Translations under genes and position numbers: made by a program
The notes under the pieces: generated by a model
The model's input: only the letters and a program-made list of their open reading frames with translations
Told to the model about the DNA's origin: nothing
Databases searched by the model: none
Shown here: one piece after another, positions 9,102-18,231 of the stretch
Numbering within the stretch: position 1 is the stretch's first letter
How the letters are laid out: every line of letters starts with the position of its first letter
Origin: Oscillospiraceae bacterium
GTDB lineage: Bacteria; Bacillota; Clostridia; Oscillospirales; Oscillospiraceae
Reading direction: 5' to 3'
NCBI GenBank assembly: GCA_017550645.1
Contig: JAFZOI010000024.1
Span: 180,273-244,272 of the forward strand
Length of the DNA: 64,000 bases

Positions 9102-9938
9102 TTACTTAGCGTTGCGGCGCTTGACTATGAACTTGTCGTTGCGGTTCTTAGTCTTGCGGGTCTTGTAGCCCAGAGCCGGCTTGCCCCAAGGGGTCACGGG
9201 GCCGGGACGGCCGACGGGGGACTTGCCTTCGCCGCCGCCGTGGGGGTGGTCCACCGGGTTCATGACGGAGCCGCGGACCGTCGGGCGGATGCCCATGTGG
9301 CGCTTGCGGCCGGCCTTGCCGATGGAGATGTTCTCGTGATCGAGGTTGCCGATCTGGCCTATCGTGGCCAGGCAGTTCATGCGGACGTAGCGGACTTCGC
9401 CGGAGGGAAGCCTCACCTGGGCCATCTTGCCCTCTTTCGCCATGAGCTGGGCCGAGCCGCCCGCGCTGCGGACGAGCTGGCCGCCCTTGCCCGGATACAG
9501 CTCGATGTTGTGGATGAGCGTACCGACGGGGATGGCGGAGATGGGGAGCGTGTTGCCCGGCTTTATGTCGGCCTTCTCGGAGGAGATGACCGTGTCGCCG
9601 GCGGCAACGCCCACGGGGGCGAGGATGTAGCGCTTCTCGCCGTCGGCATACTCGACGAGGGCGATGAACGCGCTTCTGTTGGGGTCGTACTCTATGCGCT
9701 GGACGGTACCCTCGACGTCAAACTTGTCGCGCTTGAAGTCGATGATCCTGTACTTGCGCCTGTTGCCGCCGCCGCGGTGGCGGACGGTGATCCTGCCGTA
9801 GCTGTTGCGGCCCGAGTTCTTCTTGAGAATCTCAACAAGGCTCTTTTCCGGCTGGGCCTTCTTATCCACGCCGTCAAAGCCGGAGACGGTCATGTGTCTT
9901 CTGGCAGGAGTGATGGGTTTGTAGGTCTTAACGGACAT
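9102..9938 (-). CDS. rplB: 50S ribosomal protein L2
   Basis: Needed for subunit association and peptidyl transfer. The 278-residue product starts [20 protein letters not shown] and contains [19 protein letters not shown] and [16 protein letters not shown]. The signature [20 protein letters not shown] includes the conserved His near the peptidyl-transferase centre. Length and position are standard. Confidence 0.98.
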   Translation of the reverse strand: MSVKTYKPITPARRHMTVSGFDGVDKKAQPEKSLVEILKKNSGRNSYGRITVRHRGGGNRRKYRIIDFKRDKFDVEGTVQRIEYDPNRSAFIALVEYADGEKRYILAPVGVAAGDTVISSEKADIKPGNTLPISAIPVGTLIHNIELYPGKGGQLVRSAGGSAQLMAKEGKMAQVRLPSGEVRYVRMNCLATIGQIGNLDHENISIGKAGRKRHMGIRPTVRGSVMNPVDHPHGGGEGKSPVGRPGPVTPWGKPALGYKTRKTKNRNDKFIVKRRNAK

Positions 9939-9944
9939 TATTCA

Positions 9945-10241
9945 TCACACCATCCCTTCAAAGAACTCTATGGTCTTGCTGTCGTTCGTAAGCTTGACGA
10001 CGGCCTTTTTCCAGTCGGCAGTCTTGCCTTCGGGATAACGGCCCTGGCGCTTGGTCTTGCCGGGGACGTTGGTCGTGGTGACCTTCTCGACTTTGACGCC
10101 GAAGATCTCCTCGACGGCCTTCTTTATCTCGGTCTTATTGGCTCTCTTGTCGACCTTGAAGGCGTACTTCTTGAGGTCCACCGCCTCCATCGACTGCTCG
10201 GAGATGATGGGCTTTATAATGATGTCATACGATGTCTTCAT
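9945..10241 (-). CDS. rplW: 50S ribosomal protein L23
   Basis: Sits at the tunnel exit and docks trigger factor and SRP. The 98-residue product has DIIIKPIISEQSMEAVD, then YAFKVDKRANKTEIKKAVEEIFGVKVEKVTTTNVPGKTKRQG. The ATG overlaps the rplD stop by one base. Confidence 0.96.
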   Translation of the reverse strand: MKTSYDIIIKPIISEQSMEAVDLKKYAFKVDKRANKTEIKKAVEEIFGVKVEKVTTTNVPGKTKRQGRYPEGKTADWKKAVVKLTNDSKTIEFFEGMV

Positions 10242-10864
10242 CAGGCATAAACCTCCTCGATCTCGCGGAGCGCGGCCTCGTCGACGATGAACCAGCCGGC
10301 GTTGAGGATGTCATAGGGCGAGAGGACTCCGGAGATGGTCGTCTGCACGCCGGGGATGTTGCGCGCGCTCTTGACGACGTTCTCGCGGACCTCGGGGGTC
10401 ACGACGAGGGACTTGCCGCTCGCGCTGACCGCGTCGAGGAACTTCACGAAATCCTTGGTCTTGATGGCGTCCATGGAGAGATCCTCCACGACGATGACGG
10501 CGTTGTCGGCCGCCTTGGCGCTCAGCGCGCTGCACATGGCGAGGCGCTTGACCTTCTTATTGAGCGAGTAGCGGTAGCTGCGGGGCTTCGGAGCGAACGC
10601 GATGCCGCCGTGCGTCCAGTTGGGGGCGCGGGTGCTGCCGGTACGGGCGCGGCCGGTGCCCTTCTGACGCCAGGGCTTCCTGCCGCCTCCGGAGACCTCG
10701 CCGCGGGTCAGGGCGCTCTGCGTGCCCTGGCGCTGATTGGCCAGATAATTCTTTACGCTCTCATGCAGGACGGCCTCGTTGGGCTCTATCCCGAACACGG
10801 CCTCGGAAAGCTCGATCTCGCGGAGCTCCTCGCCGGCCATGTTGAAAACTTTGGCTTTAGGCAT
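10241..10864 (-). CDS. rplD: 50S ribosomal protein L4
   Basis: Early-assembly protein whose extended loop reaches the peptide tunnel; in E. coli it is the autorepressor of the S10 operon. The 207-residue product has the tunnel-loop signature GGGRKPWRQKGTGRARTGSTRAPNWTHGG and a globular C-domain with VVEDLSMDAIKTKDFVKFL. The ribosome binding site GGGAGGAG precedes the ATG. Confidence 0.97.
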   Translation of the reverse strand: MPKAKVFNMAGEELREIELSEAVFGIEPNEAVLHESVKNYLANQRQGTQSALTRGEVSGGGRKPWRQKGTGRARTGSTRAPNWTHGGIAFAPKPRSYRYSLNKKVKRLAMCSALSAKAADNAVIVVEDLSMDAIKTKDFVKFLDAVSASGKSLVVTPEVRENVVKSARNIPGVQTTISGVLSPYDILNAGWFIVDEAALREIEEVYA

Positions 10865-10879
10865 TGTCAGTCTCCTCCC

Positions 10880-11584
10880 TTACGCTCTCTTGGCCGATTT
10901 CTTCTGCGGGTTGGTGCTTACGGTCTGAACGCCGGGCTTCTTGGTGATGTTCTTCACCGTGTTCTTGATGTACACGATGCCGCCCTTCGGGCCGGGGATC
11001 GCGCCGCGAACGGCGATGAGATTGAGCTCGGGGTCTACCTTGACGACGTCAAGGTTCTGGACCGTGACCTGCTCGACGCCCATGTGACCGGCGCCGATCT
11101 TGCCCGGGAATATCCTGGAGGGATCGGTGCTCGAGCCCATGGAGCCCGCGTGCCTGTGGACCGGGCCGCCGCCGTGGCTGGTCGGGGTCCTCTGGGCGCC
11201 CCAGCGCTTGATGACGCCGGCGTAGCCCTTACCTCTGCTGATACCTGTCACGTCGACCTTGTCGCCGGCGGCGAAGATGTCCGCCTTGACGACGTCGCCG
11301 ACGTCGAGTCCGTCGCAGTTCTCGAGGCGGAATTCCTTCAGGTGCTTGGAAAGGGCGACTCCGGCCTTCTCGAGATGGCCCTTCTCCGGCTTGGAGAGCT
11401 TCTTGGCTTCGATCTCCTCAAAGCCGAGCTGGACCGCCGTGTAGCCTTCCTTGTCGGGAGACTTCTTCTGTACCACCGGGCAGGGGCCGGCCTCGATGAC
11501 CGTTACCGGGATGACCTTGCCCGTCTCATCGAATATCTGGGTCATGCCGACCTTTTTTCCGATGATGGCCTTTTTCATCTTCAT
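10880..11584 (-). CDS. rplC: 50S ribosomal protein L3
   Basis: Early-assembly protein reaching the peptidyl-transferase centre. The 234-residue product starts [20 protein letters not shown]. The central extension is [33 protein letters not shown], and [21 protein letters not shown] follows. The first of two in-frame ATG codons is chosen because AGGAGG lies 11 nt upstream. It follows a long structured spacer after rpsJ. Confidence 0.97.
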   Translation of the reverse strand: MKMKKAIIGKKVGMTQIFDETGKVIPVTVIEAGPCPVVQKKSPDKEGYTAVQLGFEEIEAKKLSKPEKGHLEKAGVALSKHLKEFRLENCDGLDVGDVVKADIFAAGDKVDVTGISRGKGYAGVIKRWGAQRTPTSHGGGPVHRHAGSMGSSTDPSRIFPGKIGAGHMGVEQVTVQNLDVVKVDPELNLIAVRGAIPGPKGGIVYIKNTVKNITKKPGVQTVSTNPQKKSAKRA

Positions 11585-11727
11585 TATGAGTATATCCTCC
11601 TTTGGTTATTGGTCGGATCGCATGGCTCGCATTCGGCCGGAGGCTTCCGACTTGACCCCGTCCGCTCTCGCAAGCAGCGGACGACAGGCGTTTTTAATAA
11701 TGTCGCGCGCGTCGCGCGCAGGGGACG
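11585..11727 (-). other. Structured 143-nt spacer between rpsJ and rplC
   Basis: Most genes in this operon are tightly packed, but 143 nt separate rpsJ from rplC. On the minus strand the spacer holds GCGCGC-GAC-GCGCGC shortly after the rpsJ stop, then CGTCCGCT and AGCGGACG, which form an 8-bp stem with a 9-nt loop. No reading frame with a ribosome binding site is seen. It could set relative expression of rpsJ and downstream genes or bind a ribosomal protein. Confidence 0.6.
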
Positions 11728-12042
11728 TCAGAGCTTTATCTCGATCTCGACGCCGGCGGGAAGCTCGAGGGACATGAGGGCCTCGATCGTCTTCTGGGTC
11801 GGGTTGAGGATGTCGATAAGTCTCTTGTGGGTGCGGCGCTCGAACTGCTCGCGGCTGTCCTTATACTTATGGACGGCGCGGAGGATCGTCACGACCTCCT
11901 TCTTGGTGGGGAGAGGGATGGGGCCGGAAACTTTCGCGTCCGTGCGCTTGGCGGTCTCGACTATCCTCTCGGCGCTCTGGTCGATGAGCTGATGGTCGTA
12001 GGCCTTGAGTCTGATGCGGATCATTTTCTTTGCGGTAGCCAC
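11728..12042 (-). CDS. rpsJ: 30S ribosomal protein S10
   Basis: Head protein of the small subunit; also NusE in transcription antitermination. The 104-residue product has [38 protein letters not shown] and the conserved [16 protein letters not shown]. The start is GTG at 12042, with AAGGAGG nine nt upstream. First gene of the operon. Confidence 0.97.
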   Translation of the reverse strand: MATAKKMIRIRLKAYDHQLIDQSAERIVETAKRTDAKVSGPIPLPTKKEVVTILRAVHKYKDSREQFERRTHKRLIDILNPTQKTIEALMSLELPAGVEIEIKL

Positions 12043-12325
12043 TGGGGTTTTCCTCCTTCGTATGGTGAGTGTTCATACGTGCGAAATTTTCAATCAACGA
12101 AGCCGTGCGTATCACTCCGCCCCAGAAGTATCGACCGGCATGGCCGGTCGCTCCTGAGCGCGGCGATATACTTCCCGGGGGTTCGGGTGGGCATATCGCT
12201 GCCTGAAGATCTCAGTCGCCCGATCAACGGACATACTCTGCGGAAGTTACCTCGGGCACTGACCGAGCAATCTCCCGCTTCATCGCACATCGGGGGCATA
12301 TTTCCCCCTTCGCCCTGAAAGGCGC
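12043..12325 (-). promoter_or_regulatory. Long leader RNA of the S10 operon
   Basis: From the predicted start near 12325 to the rpsJ GTG there are about 283 nt with no convincing coding sequence. The stretch has a perfect 7-bp hairpin GACCGGC-CAT-GCCGGTC near 12130-12150 and several smaller inverted repeats. Long leaders of S10 operons can be autoregulated (L4 in E. coli). Whether that applies here is inference; I do not recognise a named motif. Confidence 0.5.
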
Positions 12326-12331
12326 TCTAGC

Positions 12332-12360
12332 AGAATAACAGACGGCTTCGATAATGTCAA
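12332..12360 (-). promoter_or_regulatory. Sigma-A promoter of the S10 operon
   Basis: Perfect -35 TTGACA (12355-12360) and -10 TATTCT (12332-12337) with a 17-nt spacer on the minus strand. It lies just downstream of the tatD stop and points into the ribosomal operon. Confidence 0.85.
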
Positions 12361-12378
12361 TACTTTTTTCGGGCTTTT

Positions 12379-13149
12379 TCAGATTTTTTCTATGCCGTAG
12401 AACCTTTTGCCGTTTTCGAGCGTTATCTTCGCCGCTTCAGCCTCGGAAACGCCCATGAAACGCGCCGCCGCCTCACATATATATTTAATGTAAGACGAGT
12501 CGTTGCGCCTGCCGCGGAAAGGCGTCGGCGCCATGTAGGGGCTGTCGGTCTCTATCATGATGCGCTCGCGCGGTATCGCGGCGACGATTTCCGGAGCCTT
12601 TCGGGCATTTTTGAAGGTTATCGAGCCCGTAAAGGAGATATGCCAGCCGAGGGCAAGCAGCTCCCTCGCCGTCTCCAGCGAGCCGGAATAGCAGTGGAAC
12701 ACGCCTTTCACTCCCGGAAAGGCGCGGACGGCGCGCAGACTGTCCTCGTGCGCCTCGCGGTCATGGAATATGACGGGCAGGCCGAGTTCTCCCGCGAGCT
12801 CGAGCTGCGCGTAGAGCGCCTTCTGCTGGACTTCGCGCGGGGCGGCGTCCTCATAGTGGTAGTCGAGGCCTATCTCCCCCACCGCGACGACCTTGCCGCC
12901 GCGGCAGAGAGCTTTTATCTCCGCGAGGGCGTCGGGAGTGAACTCGGCGGCGCTTTCGGGGTGTATGCCAGCGGCGGCGTAGACGAAACCGTGCTTTTCC
13001 GCTATCTCGGCGGCGAGGCGGGAGCTCCGCACGTCGGAGCCCGGGTCGACGACGAGCTCGACGCCCGCGTCCGCGAGCGCGGCGAGCACCTCTTCCCTGT
13101 CCGCGTCGAACTGCGGATCGTCATAATGGGCGTGAGTGTCAAAATACAT
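12379..13149 (-). CDS. tatD: TatD family metal-dependent hydrolase
   Basis: TatD-type Mg-dependent deoxyribonuclease of the amidohydrolase superfamily. The product has the metal-binding YFDTHAHYDD at its N-terminus, VAVGEIGLDYHYEDAAPREVQQKALYAQLELAGELGLPVIFHDREAHED, GVFHCYSGS and the C-terminal IETDSPYMAPTPFRGRRNDSSYIKYI. I choose ATG 13149 because GGTGA lies 5 nt upstream; an in-frame GTG at 13158 has no good ribosome binding site. It sits upstream of and on the same strand as the S10 operon, which has its own promoter. Confidence 0.93.
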   Translation of the reverse strand: MYFDTHAHYDDPQFDADREEVLAALADAGVELVVDPGSDVRSSRLAAEIAEKHGFVYAAAGIHPESAAEFTPDALAEIKALCRGGKVVAVGEIGLDYHYEDAAPREVQQKALYAQLELAGELGLPVIFHDREAHEDSLRAVRAFPGVKGVFHCYSGSLETARELLALGWHISFTGSITFKNARKAPEIVAAIPRERIMIETDSPYMAPTPFRGRRNDSSYIKYICEAAARFMGVSEAEAAKITLENGKRFYGIEKI

Positions 13150-13305
13150 ATCGTTCACCGTATCTCTACATTATATTTAATACCGATATGCGGCGGGCAG
13201 ATCCTGATCCGCACAAAACCGCATTATAAGCTTACTACAAGGCCGCGCGCTTTTCCAGCTTTTTCGGCGGGGCGCAAAAAAGCGGGCCTCCGCCCTCTCT
13301 TCCGA

Positions 13306-13334
13306 TTGAAATTGTATCGCGGATATGATATTAT
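13306..13334 (+). promoter_or_regulatory. Sigma-A promoter for the pth operon
   Basis: TTGAAA (13306-13311) and TATTAT (13329-13334) with a 17-nt spacer lie 27 nt upstream of the pth ATG. The region 13150-13305 between tatD and this promoter shows no other feature. Confidence 0.7.
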
Positions 13335-13361
13335 TTTTATTCATAGCAGGGAGGCGAATAT

Positions 13362-13976
13362 ATGTTCGGAAAAACTCACCGCAGCGGCTCTCCGGTCTGG
13401 ATAGTCGCATTTCTGGGCAACCCCGGGCGGGAATACGCGCAAACCAGGCATAACGCGGGCTGGCTCGCGGCGGAAGCCCTTTGCGCGAAAAAGAACGTCC
13501 GGATAGACCGCGCGCGCTTCAAGGCCCTGACGGGGGCCTGCGAGCTCGGCGGGGAGCGCGTCTTCCTGATGAAGCCGCAGACCTTCATGAACCTCTCGGG
13601 CGACGCGGTCGCTCCGGCGGCGGCGTTTTACAAGATACCGCGCTCGAATATCATCGTCATACACGACGACATAGCCCTGCCGCCCGGGAGGCTGCGCATA
13701 AAGCGCGGCGGCTCCGACGGCGGGCATAACGGCATAAAAAGCCTCATCGCGAGGCTCGGCGGGAGCGATTTCATCCGCGTCAAGATAGGCGTCGGCGAGC
13801 CACCGCACCCCGACTACGACCGCATCGACTGGGTCATAGGCAAGCTCACGGACTCCGAGGCGGAACTGCTGCGCAAGGCGGCGGGGATCGCCGTCGAGGC
13901 GGCGGAGGAAATAATCAAAAGCGGCGTGGACGCCGCGATGAATAAATATAACGGAACGGCCGGTGAAGTAAAATGA
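13362..13976 (+). CDS. pth: Peptidyl-tRNA hydrolase
   Basis: Recycles peptidyl-tRNA released from stalled ribosomes. The 204-residue product has the family blocks VAFLGNPGREYAQTRHNAGW (catalytic His in RHNAG), LMKPQTFMNLSG, VIHDDIALPPGRLRIKRGGSDGGHNGIKSLIARLGG and FIRVKIGVGEPP. A short MFGKTHRSGSPVW precedes the domain. GGGAGG is the ribosome binding site. The stop overlaps the start of the aconitase-like gene (ATGA). Confidence 0.96.
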   Translation: MFGKTHRSGSPVWIVAFLGNPGREYAQTRHNAGWLAAEALCAKKNVRIDRARFKALTGACELGGERVFLMKPQTFMNLSGDAVAPAAAFYKIPRSNIIVIHDDIALPPGRLRIKRGGSDGGHNGIKSLIARLGGSDFIRVKIGVGEPPHPDYDRIDWVIGKLTDSEAELLRKAAGIAVEAAEEIIKSGVDAAMNKYNGTAGEVK

Positions 13977-16207
13977 TCAAATACTCTCCCAAGGGAACAT
14001 ATCTCATAAACGGAGCGCCCTCCCCCGCGGGCGGCGCGGACCCCGCAAAGGCCCGCGAGGGCACGATGGCCTATAAGATACTCCGCGCGCACGACAGGGG
14101 CGGCGCGAAGGACAGGCTCAGCATCCGCTTCGACGCGCTCATGAGCCACGACATCACCTACGTCGGCATAATCCAAACCGCGCGCGCCTCCGGCATGGAG
14201 AAATTCCCCATGCCCTACGTCCTCACCAACTGTCACAACAGCCTCGCGGCCGTCGGCGGCACGATAAACGAGGACGACCACGTCTTCGGCCTGACCGCGG
14301 CGCGCAAATACGGCGGGATATACGTCCCCGCCAATCAGGCGGTATGCCATCAGTTCATGCGCGAGCGGCTCTCCCGCTGCGGCGGCATGATACTCGGCTC
14401 GGACAGCCACACGCGCTACGGCTGCTACGGCACCATGGGCGTCGGCGAGGGCGGCGGCGAGCTCGCCAAGCAGCTCCTTATGAATACGTGGGACATCGAC
14501 GCGCCCGAGGTCGTTCTCGTCTGGGTACACGGCGAGGTGCCGCACGGCGTCGGCCCGCACGACGTCGCGATATCCCTTTGCGGGGAAGTGTTCCCGAAGG
14601 GGCTCGTCAAAAACAAGATACTCGAATTCGCGGGGCCCGGCGTCGCCGCGCTGCCGATGGATTTCCGCATCGGCATAGACGTTATGACGACGGAGACTTC
14701 CTGCCTTTCCTCGATATGGATAACGGACGACGAGACGAAAAAGTATTTCGACGCGGTCGGAAGGCCCGAGGCCTTTGCCGAGCTGAGGCCGGACGAGGGC
14801 GCATGGTACGACGCGGTCGTGGATATGGACCTCTCGACGCAGGAATGCATGATAGCTCTCCCCTTCCACCCCTCCAACGCCGTCAGCATACGCGAGCTCA
14901 ACGCCGATCCCTACGGCATACTTTCCAAGTGTCAGGAGGACTGCAACCGCTCCCTCGAGGGCGTGAAGCTCGACCTCACCTCGAAGATAGTCGACGGGCG
15001 CGTCACGGCGCAGCAGGGCATCATCGTCGGCTGCTCGGGCGGTCTCTATGACGATATTGTCGAAGCGGCCGCCATACTCGACGGCGGCATGGTCGGAAAC
15101 GGCGAATTCAACCTCTCCGTCTACCCCGCGAGCACGCCAACGGCGCTCGCGCTGACGCGCGGCGGGACGATAGAAAAGCTCCTGCGCGCGGGCGCGGTCA
15201 TAAAGCCGAGCTTCTGCGGCCCCTGCTTCGGCGCGGGCGACACCCCGGCGGACGGCGCGCTCTCTATCCGCCACGCGACGCGCAACTTCATGTCACGCGA
15301 GGGCTCGAAGCCCGGCGAGGGGCAGATAGCCTCCGTCGCGCTCATGGACGCGCGCTCCATCGCCGCGACGGCGAGAAACGGCGGCGTCATCACGGCCGCG
15401 AGCGACATAGACTATGAGTTCGAGCGCTCCGAGTTCGTATTCGACCCGGCCATCTACGACGGGCGCATATACGACGGCTACGGGCTGCCCAAGCCCGAAG
15501 AGGCGCTGCGCCTCGGGCCGAACATCACCGACTGGCCCAAGATGTTCCCGCTGGGCGATAACCTGCTGCTGCGCATCTGCGCGGCGATATACGACGACGT
15601 CACGACGACGGACGAGCTCATCCCGAGCGGCGAGACCTCCTCGCTGCGCTCCAACCCCGTCCGCCTATCGGATTTCGCGCTCTCGCGCCGCGCCCCGGAC
15701 TACGTCCCGCAGGCGAAGAAGGTGCGTCAGGCCGATCTGCGCCGCCGCGAGGGCGACGTCCCCGCCGAGATAACGGAAGCGCTCGCGGCCGTCTCCGTGG
15801 AGCCCGAAAAGCTCGCGGCGAAGTGCGATTACGCCTCGTGCGTCTTCGCCAAAAAGCCCGGCGACGGGAGCGCGCGCGAGCAGGCCGCCTCCTGCCAGAA
15901 GGTCCTCGGCGGCGGGGCGAACATCTGCTTCGAGTACGCGACCAAGCGCTATCGCAGCAACCTCATAAACTGGGGCGTCGTGCCCTTTACGGCTTCGGAG
16001 CTTCCCGAGCTGCGAGACGGCGACGCGGTATACGTCCCGGATATACGCGATGTCGTGGCCTCCGCGCCGTGTCAGGTCAAGGCGTTCCTCATACGCGGCG
16101 GCAAGGCCGAGCCTCTCGCGCTGAAGCTCGACGCGATGACGGAAAACGAGAAAGAAATTCTGCTGGACGGCTGCCTCATAAACTGGTACGGCCGCGGGAG
16201 GAAATAA
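13973..16207 (+). CDS. Aconitase family hydratase, YbhJ-like
   Basis: A 744-residue member of the aconitase superfamily. It has the conserved MLGSDSHT-type block (MILGSDSHTRYGCYGTMGVGEGG), a cluster cysteine at Cys354 (VGCSGG) and the CxxC pair Cys415/Cys418 (SFCGPCFGAGD), which together can hold a [4Fe-4S] cluster. The SwivelFe domain ends ILLDGCLINWYG. Architecture and length resemble E. coli YbhJ rather than AcnA or AcnB. It overlaps pth and is followed immediately by isocitrate dehydrogenase, so citrate-to-isocitrate isomerisation is the likely role. No citrate synthase is in the window. Confidence 0.85.
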   Translation: MIKYSPKGTYLINGAPSPAGGADPAKAREGTMAYKILRAHDRGGAKDRLSIRFDALMSHDITYVGIIQTARASGMEKFPMPYVLTNCHNSLAAVGGTINEDDHVFGLTAARKYGGIYVPANQAVCHQFMRERLSRCGGMILGSDSHTRYGCYGTMGVGEGGGELAKQLLMNTWDIDAPEVVLVWVHGEVPHGVGPHDVAISLCGEVFPKGLVKNKILEFAGPGVAALPMDFRIGIDVMTTETSCLSSIWITDDETKKYFDAVGRPEAFAELRPDEGAWYDAVVDMDLSTQECMIALPFHPSNAVSIRELNADPYGILSKCQEDCNRSLEGVKLDLTSKIVDGRVTAQQGIIVGCSGGLYDDIVEAAAILDGGMVGNGEFNLSVYPASTPTALALTRGGTIEKLLRAGAVIKPSFCGPCFGAGDTPADGALSIRHATRNFMSREGSKPGEGQIASVALMDARSIAATARNGGVITAASDIDYEFERSEFVFDPAIYDGRIYDGYGLPKPEEALRLGPNITDWPKMFPLGDNLLLRICAAIYDDVTTTDELIPSGETSSLRSNPVRLSDFALSRRAPDYVPQAKKVRQADLRRREGDVPAEITEALAAVSVEPEKLAAKCDYASCVFAKKPGDGSAREQAASCQKVLGGGANICFEYATKRYRSNLINWGVVPFTASELPELRDGDAVYVPDIRDVVASAPCQVKAFLIRGGKAEPLALKLDAMTENEKEILLDGCLINWYGRGRK

Positions 16208-16208
16208 C

Positions 16209-17414
16209 GTGGAAAAGATTAAAATGAACGTTCCCGTCGTCGAGATGGACGGGGACGAGATGACGCGGGTCATCTGGCAATGGATAAAGGACGAGCTCAT
16301 ACTCCCCTTCGTCGACCTCAAGACGGAATACTATGACCTCAGCCTGCCCGAGCGCGACCGCACGGGAGATCAGGTAACGGTCGACGCGGCGAACGCCGCC
16401 GTGCGCCTCGGCGTGGCGGTCAAGTGCGCGACGATCACGCCCAACGCCGACCGCGTCAAAGAGTATGACCTGCACGAGATGTGGAAGAGCCCGAACGCGA
16501 CGATACGCGGCATCATGGACGGGACTGTCTTTCGCACGCCTATACTCATCGACTCCGTAAAGCCCATCGTGCGCGGATGGAAAAAGCCCATCACTATAGC
16601 GCGCCACGCCTACGGCGATATATACAAGGCCGTCGAGCTGCGCACGGACGAGGGCGGCACGGCCGAGCTCGTCTTCACGGGCAAGTCCGGCAAGGTCGAG
16701 CGCCGCGAGGTCGCCGCGCTCAAGGGCCCGGGCGTCCTTCTCGGGATGCACAACCGCGCAGACTCCATCGAGAGCTTCGCCCGCTCCTGTTTCAACTTCG
16801 CGCTGGCTACGAAGCAGAGCCTCTGGTTCTCCGCCAAGGACACGATCTCCAAGGTCTACGACGGCGCGTTCCGCGACATATTCGCGCGCGTCTTCGAGGA
16901 ATACCGCGCCCGCTTCGAGGAGGCCGGGATAGAATACTTCTATACGCTCGTCGACGACGCGGTCGCGCGCGTCGTGCGCAGCGAGGGCGGCTTCATCTGG
17001 GCCTGCAAGAACTACGACGGCGACGTCATGAGCGACATGATATCGACGGCGTTCGGCTCGCTCGCGATGATGACGAGCGTCCTCGTATCCCCCGACGGCA
17101 AATACGAATTCGAGGCCGCGCACGGCACCGTCACGCGCCACTATTACAGATACCGTAACGGCGAGGAGACCTCGACCAACCCCGTCGCGACCATATTCGC
17201 GTGGAGCGGCGCGCTCAGAAAGCGCGGTGAGTTCGACTCTCTGCCCGAGCTCGTCAGATTCGCGGACGCGCTCGAGGCCGCGACGCTCGGCACGCTGAAC
17301 GACGGCCTCATGCCGAAGGAGCTCGCGGCGCTCGCCGACGGGCCCGCGGAGGCTGTCAATACCCGCCGTTTCCTCGCGGAGACTGCCTCCCGCCTCGCCG
17401 CGAAGCTCGGATAA
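16209..17414 (+). CDS. icd: NADP-dependent isocitrate dehydrogenase, eukaryote-like type
   Basis: Oxidatively decarboxylates isocitrate to 2-oxoglutarate. The 401-residue product begins MEKIKMNVPVVEMDGDEMTRVIWQ and has VKCATITPNADRVKEYDLHEMWKSPNATIRGIMDGTVFR, the substrate-binding region, plus YDGDVMSDMISTAFGSLAMMTSVLVSPDG and EAAHGTVTRHYYRYRNGEETSTNPVATIFAW. This is the homodimeric type also found in eukaryotic cytosol and mitochondria. GTG start at 16209 with GGGAGG upstream, one base after the aconitase stop. With the upstream gene it supplies 2-oxoglutarate for glutamate synthesis. Confidence 0.95.
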   Translation: MEKIKMNVPVVEMDGDEMTRVIWQWIKDELILPFVDLKTEYYDLSLPERDRTGDQVTVDAANAAVRLGVAVKCATITPNADRVKEYDLHEMWKSPNATIRGIMDGTVFRTPILIDSVKPIVRGWKKPITIARHAYGDIYKAVELRTDEGGTAELVFTGKSGKVERREVAALKGPGVLLGMHNRADSIESFARSCFNFALATKQSLWFSAKDTISKVYDGAFRDIFARVFEEYRARFEEAGIEYFYTLVDDAVARVVRSEGGFIWACKNYDGDVMSDMISTAFGSLAMMTSVLVSPDGKYEFEAAHGTVTRHYYRYRNGEETSTNPVATIFAWSGALRKRGEFDSLPELVRFADALEAATLGTLNDGLMPKELAALADGPAEAVNTRRFLAETASRLAAKLG

Positions 17415-17424
17415 AGGAGCCCCG

Positions 17425-18210
17425 ATGATCGACAGATACACTCTCAAATTCGCCGCGCGGCGCAGGATGGCGTACGCGCGCCCCTCGCCCTACGGGGTGA
17501 CGTTCGTCTTCCTCGTCATCAACTTCATAGTCCAGCTCATAAGCGAGCGGCTGGTGCTCAAGCTGCAGGAATGGAGCGAATATTTCACCTACCTGCTCTA
17601 CGGGCGCATGACCAGTGGGGACGAGGAGACCTACGCCCTTTTCAGGGAGCTCTGGGGAAAGAGCGGGCTCATCATGGAAAGGCCCGTCTACGACAAGTCG
17701 ATATGGCTGCCCATCGTCCTCTCGCTCGCGCTCGCGCTGCTCGTCAGGTGCGTCTGGGTCGGCTATAACTCCTACTGCCTGAAGGTCAGCCGCGGCGAGG
17801 ATGCGAAGTACGGCGAGCTCAAGGTCGGCTTCCGCTTCGTGACCAAGACTTTTCTCGTCTGCGTGCTCGAGGGCGTCATAGTCGCCGTGCTGACGTGCTT
17901 TCTCATCGTTCCGGGCGTCATCGCCGCCTACGGCTACCGCATGACGTTTTTCATCATGCTCGACCATCCCGACTGGGGCCCCGTGCGCTGCATGCGCGAG
18001 AGCCGGCACATGATGCGCGGGCACAAGGCGCAGCTTTTCATGCTCGATCTGAGCTTTCTCGGGTGGTACATCCTCTGTGCGGTCACGATGGGGATCATGT
18101 ATATCTGGAAGCTGCCGCATTTCACGACGACCTACGCGCTCTTTTACGGCGAGCTCTGCGGCCGCAGCAGCTGGGACTTCGAGGACCCGCAACCGGACGT
18201 CGCGATATAA
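17425..18210 (+). CDS. DUF975 family integral membrane protein
   Basis: A 261-residue membrane protein matching the DUF975 pattern: a first membrane segment near the N-terminus, then a longer extracellular stretch, then several hydrophobic segments (about residues 90-115, 150-175, 200-225). Tell-tale parts are YCLKVSRGEDAKYGELKVGFRF and YRMTFFIMLDHPDWGPVRCMRESRHMMRGHKAQLFMLDLSFLGWYIL. Function is unknown for the family. Ten nt separate it from icd. Confidence 0.82.
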   Translation: MIDRYTLKFAARRRMAYARPSPYGVTFVFLVINFIVQLISERLVLKLQEWSEYFTYLLYGRMTSGDEETYALFRELWGKSGLIMERPVYDKSIWLPIVLSLALALLVRCVWVGYNSYCLKVSRGEDAKYGELKVGFRFVTKTFLVCVLEGVIVAVLTCFLIVPGVIAAYGYRMTFFIMLDHPDWGPVRCMRESRHMMRGHKAQLFMLDLSFLGWYILCAVTMGIMYIWKLPHFTTTYALFYGELCGRSSWDFEDPQPDVAI

Positions 18211-18231
18211 TCGGAAACGGAGTGTTTTGAC

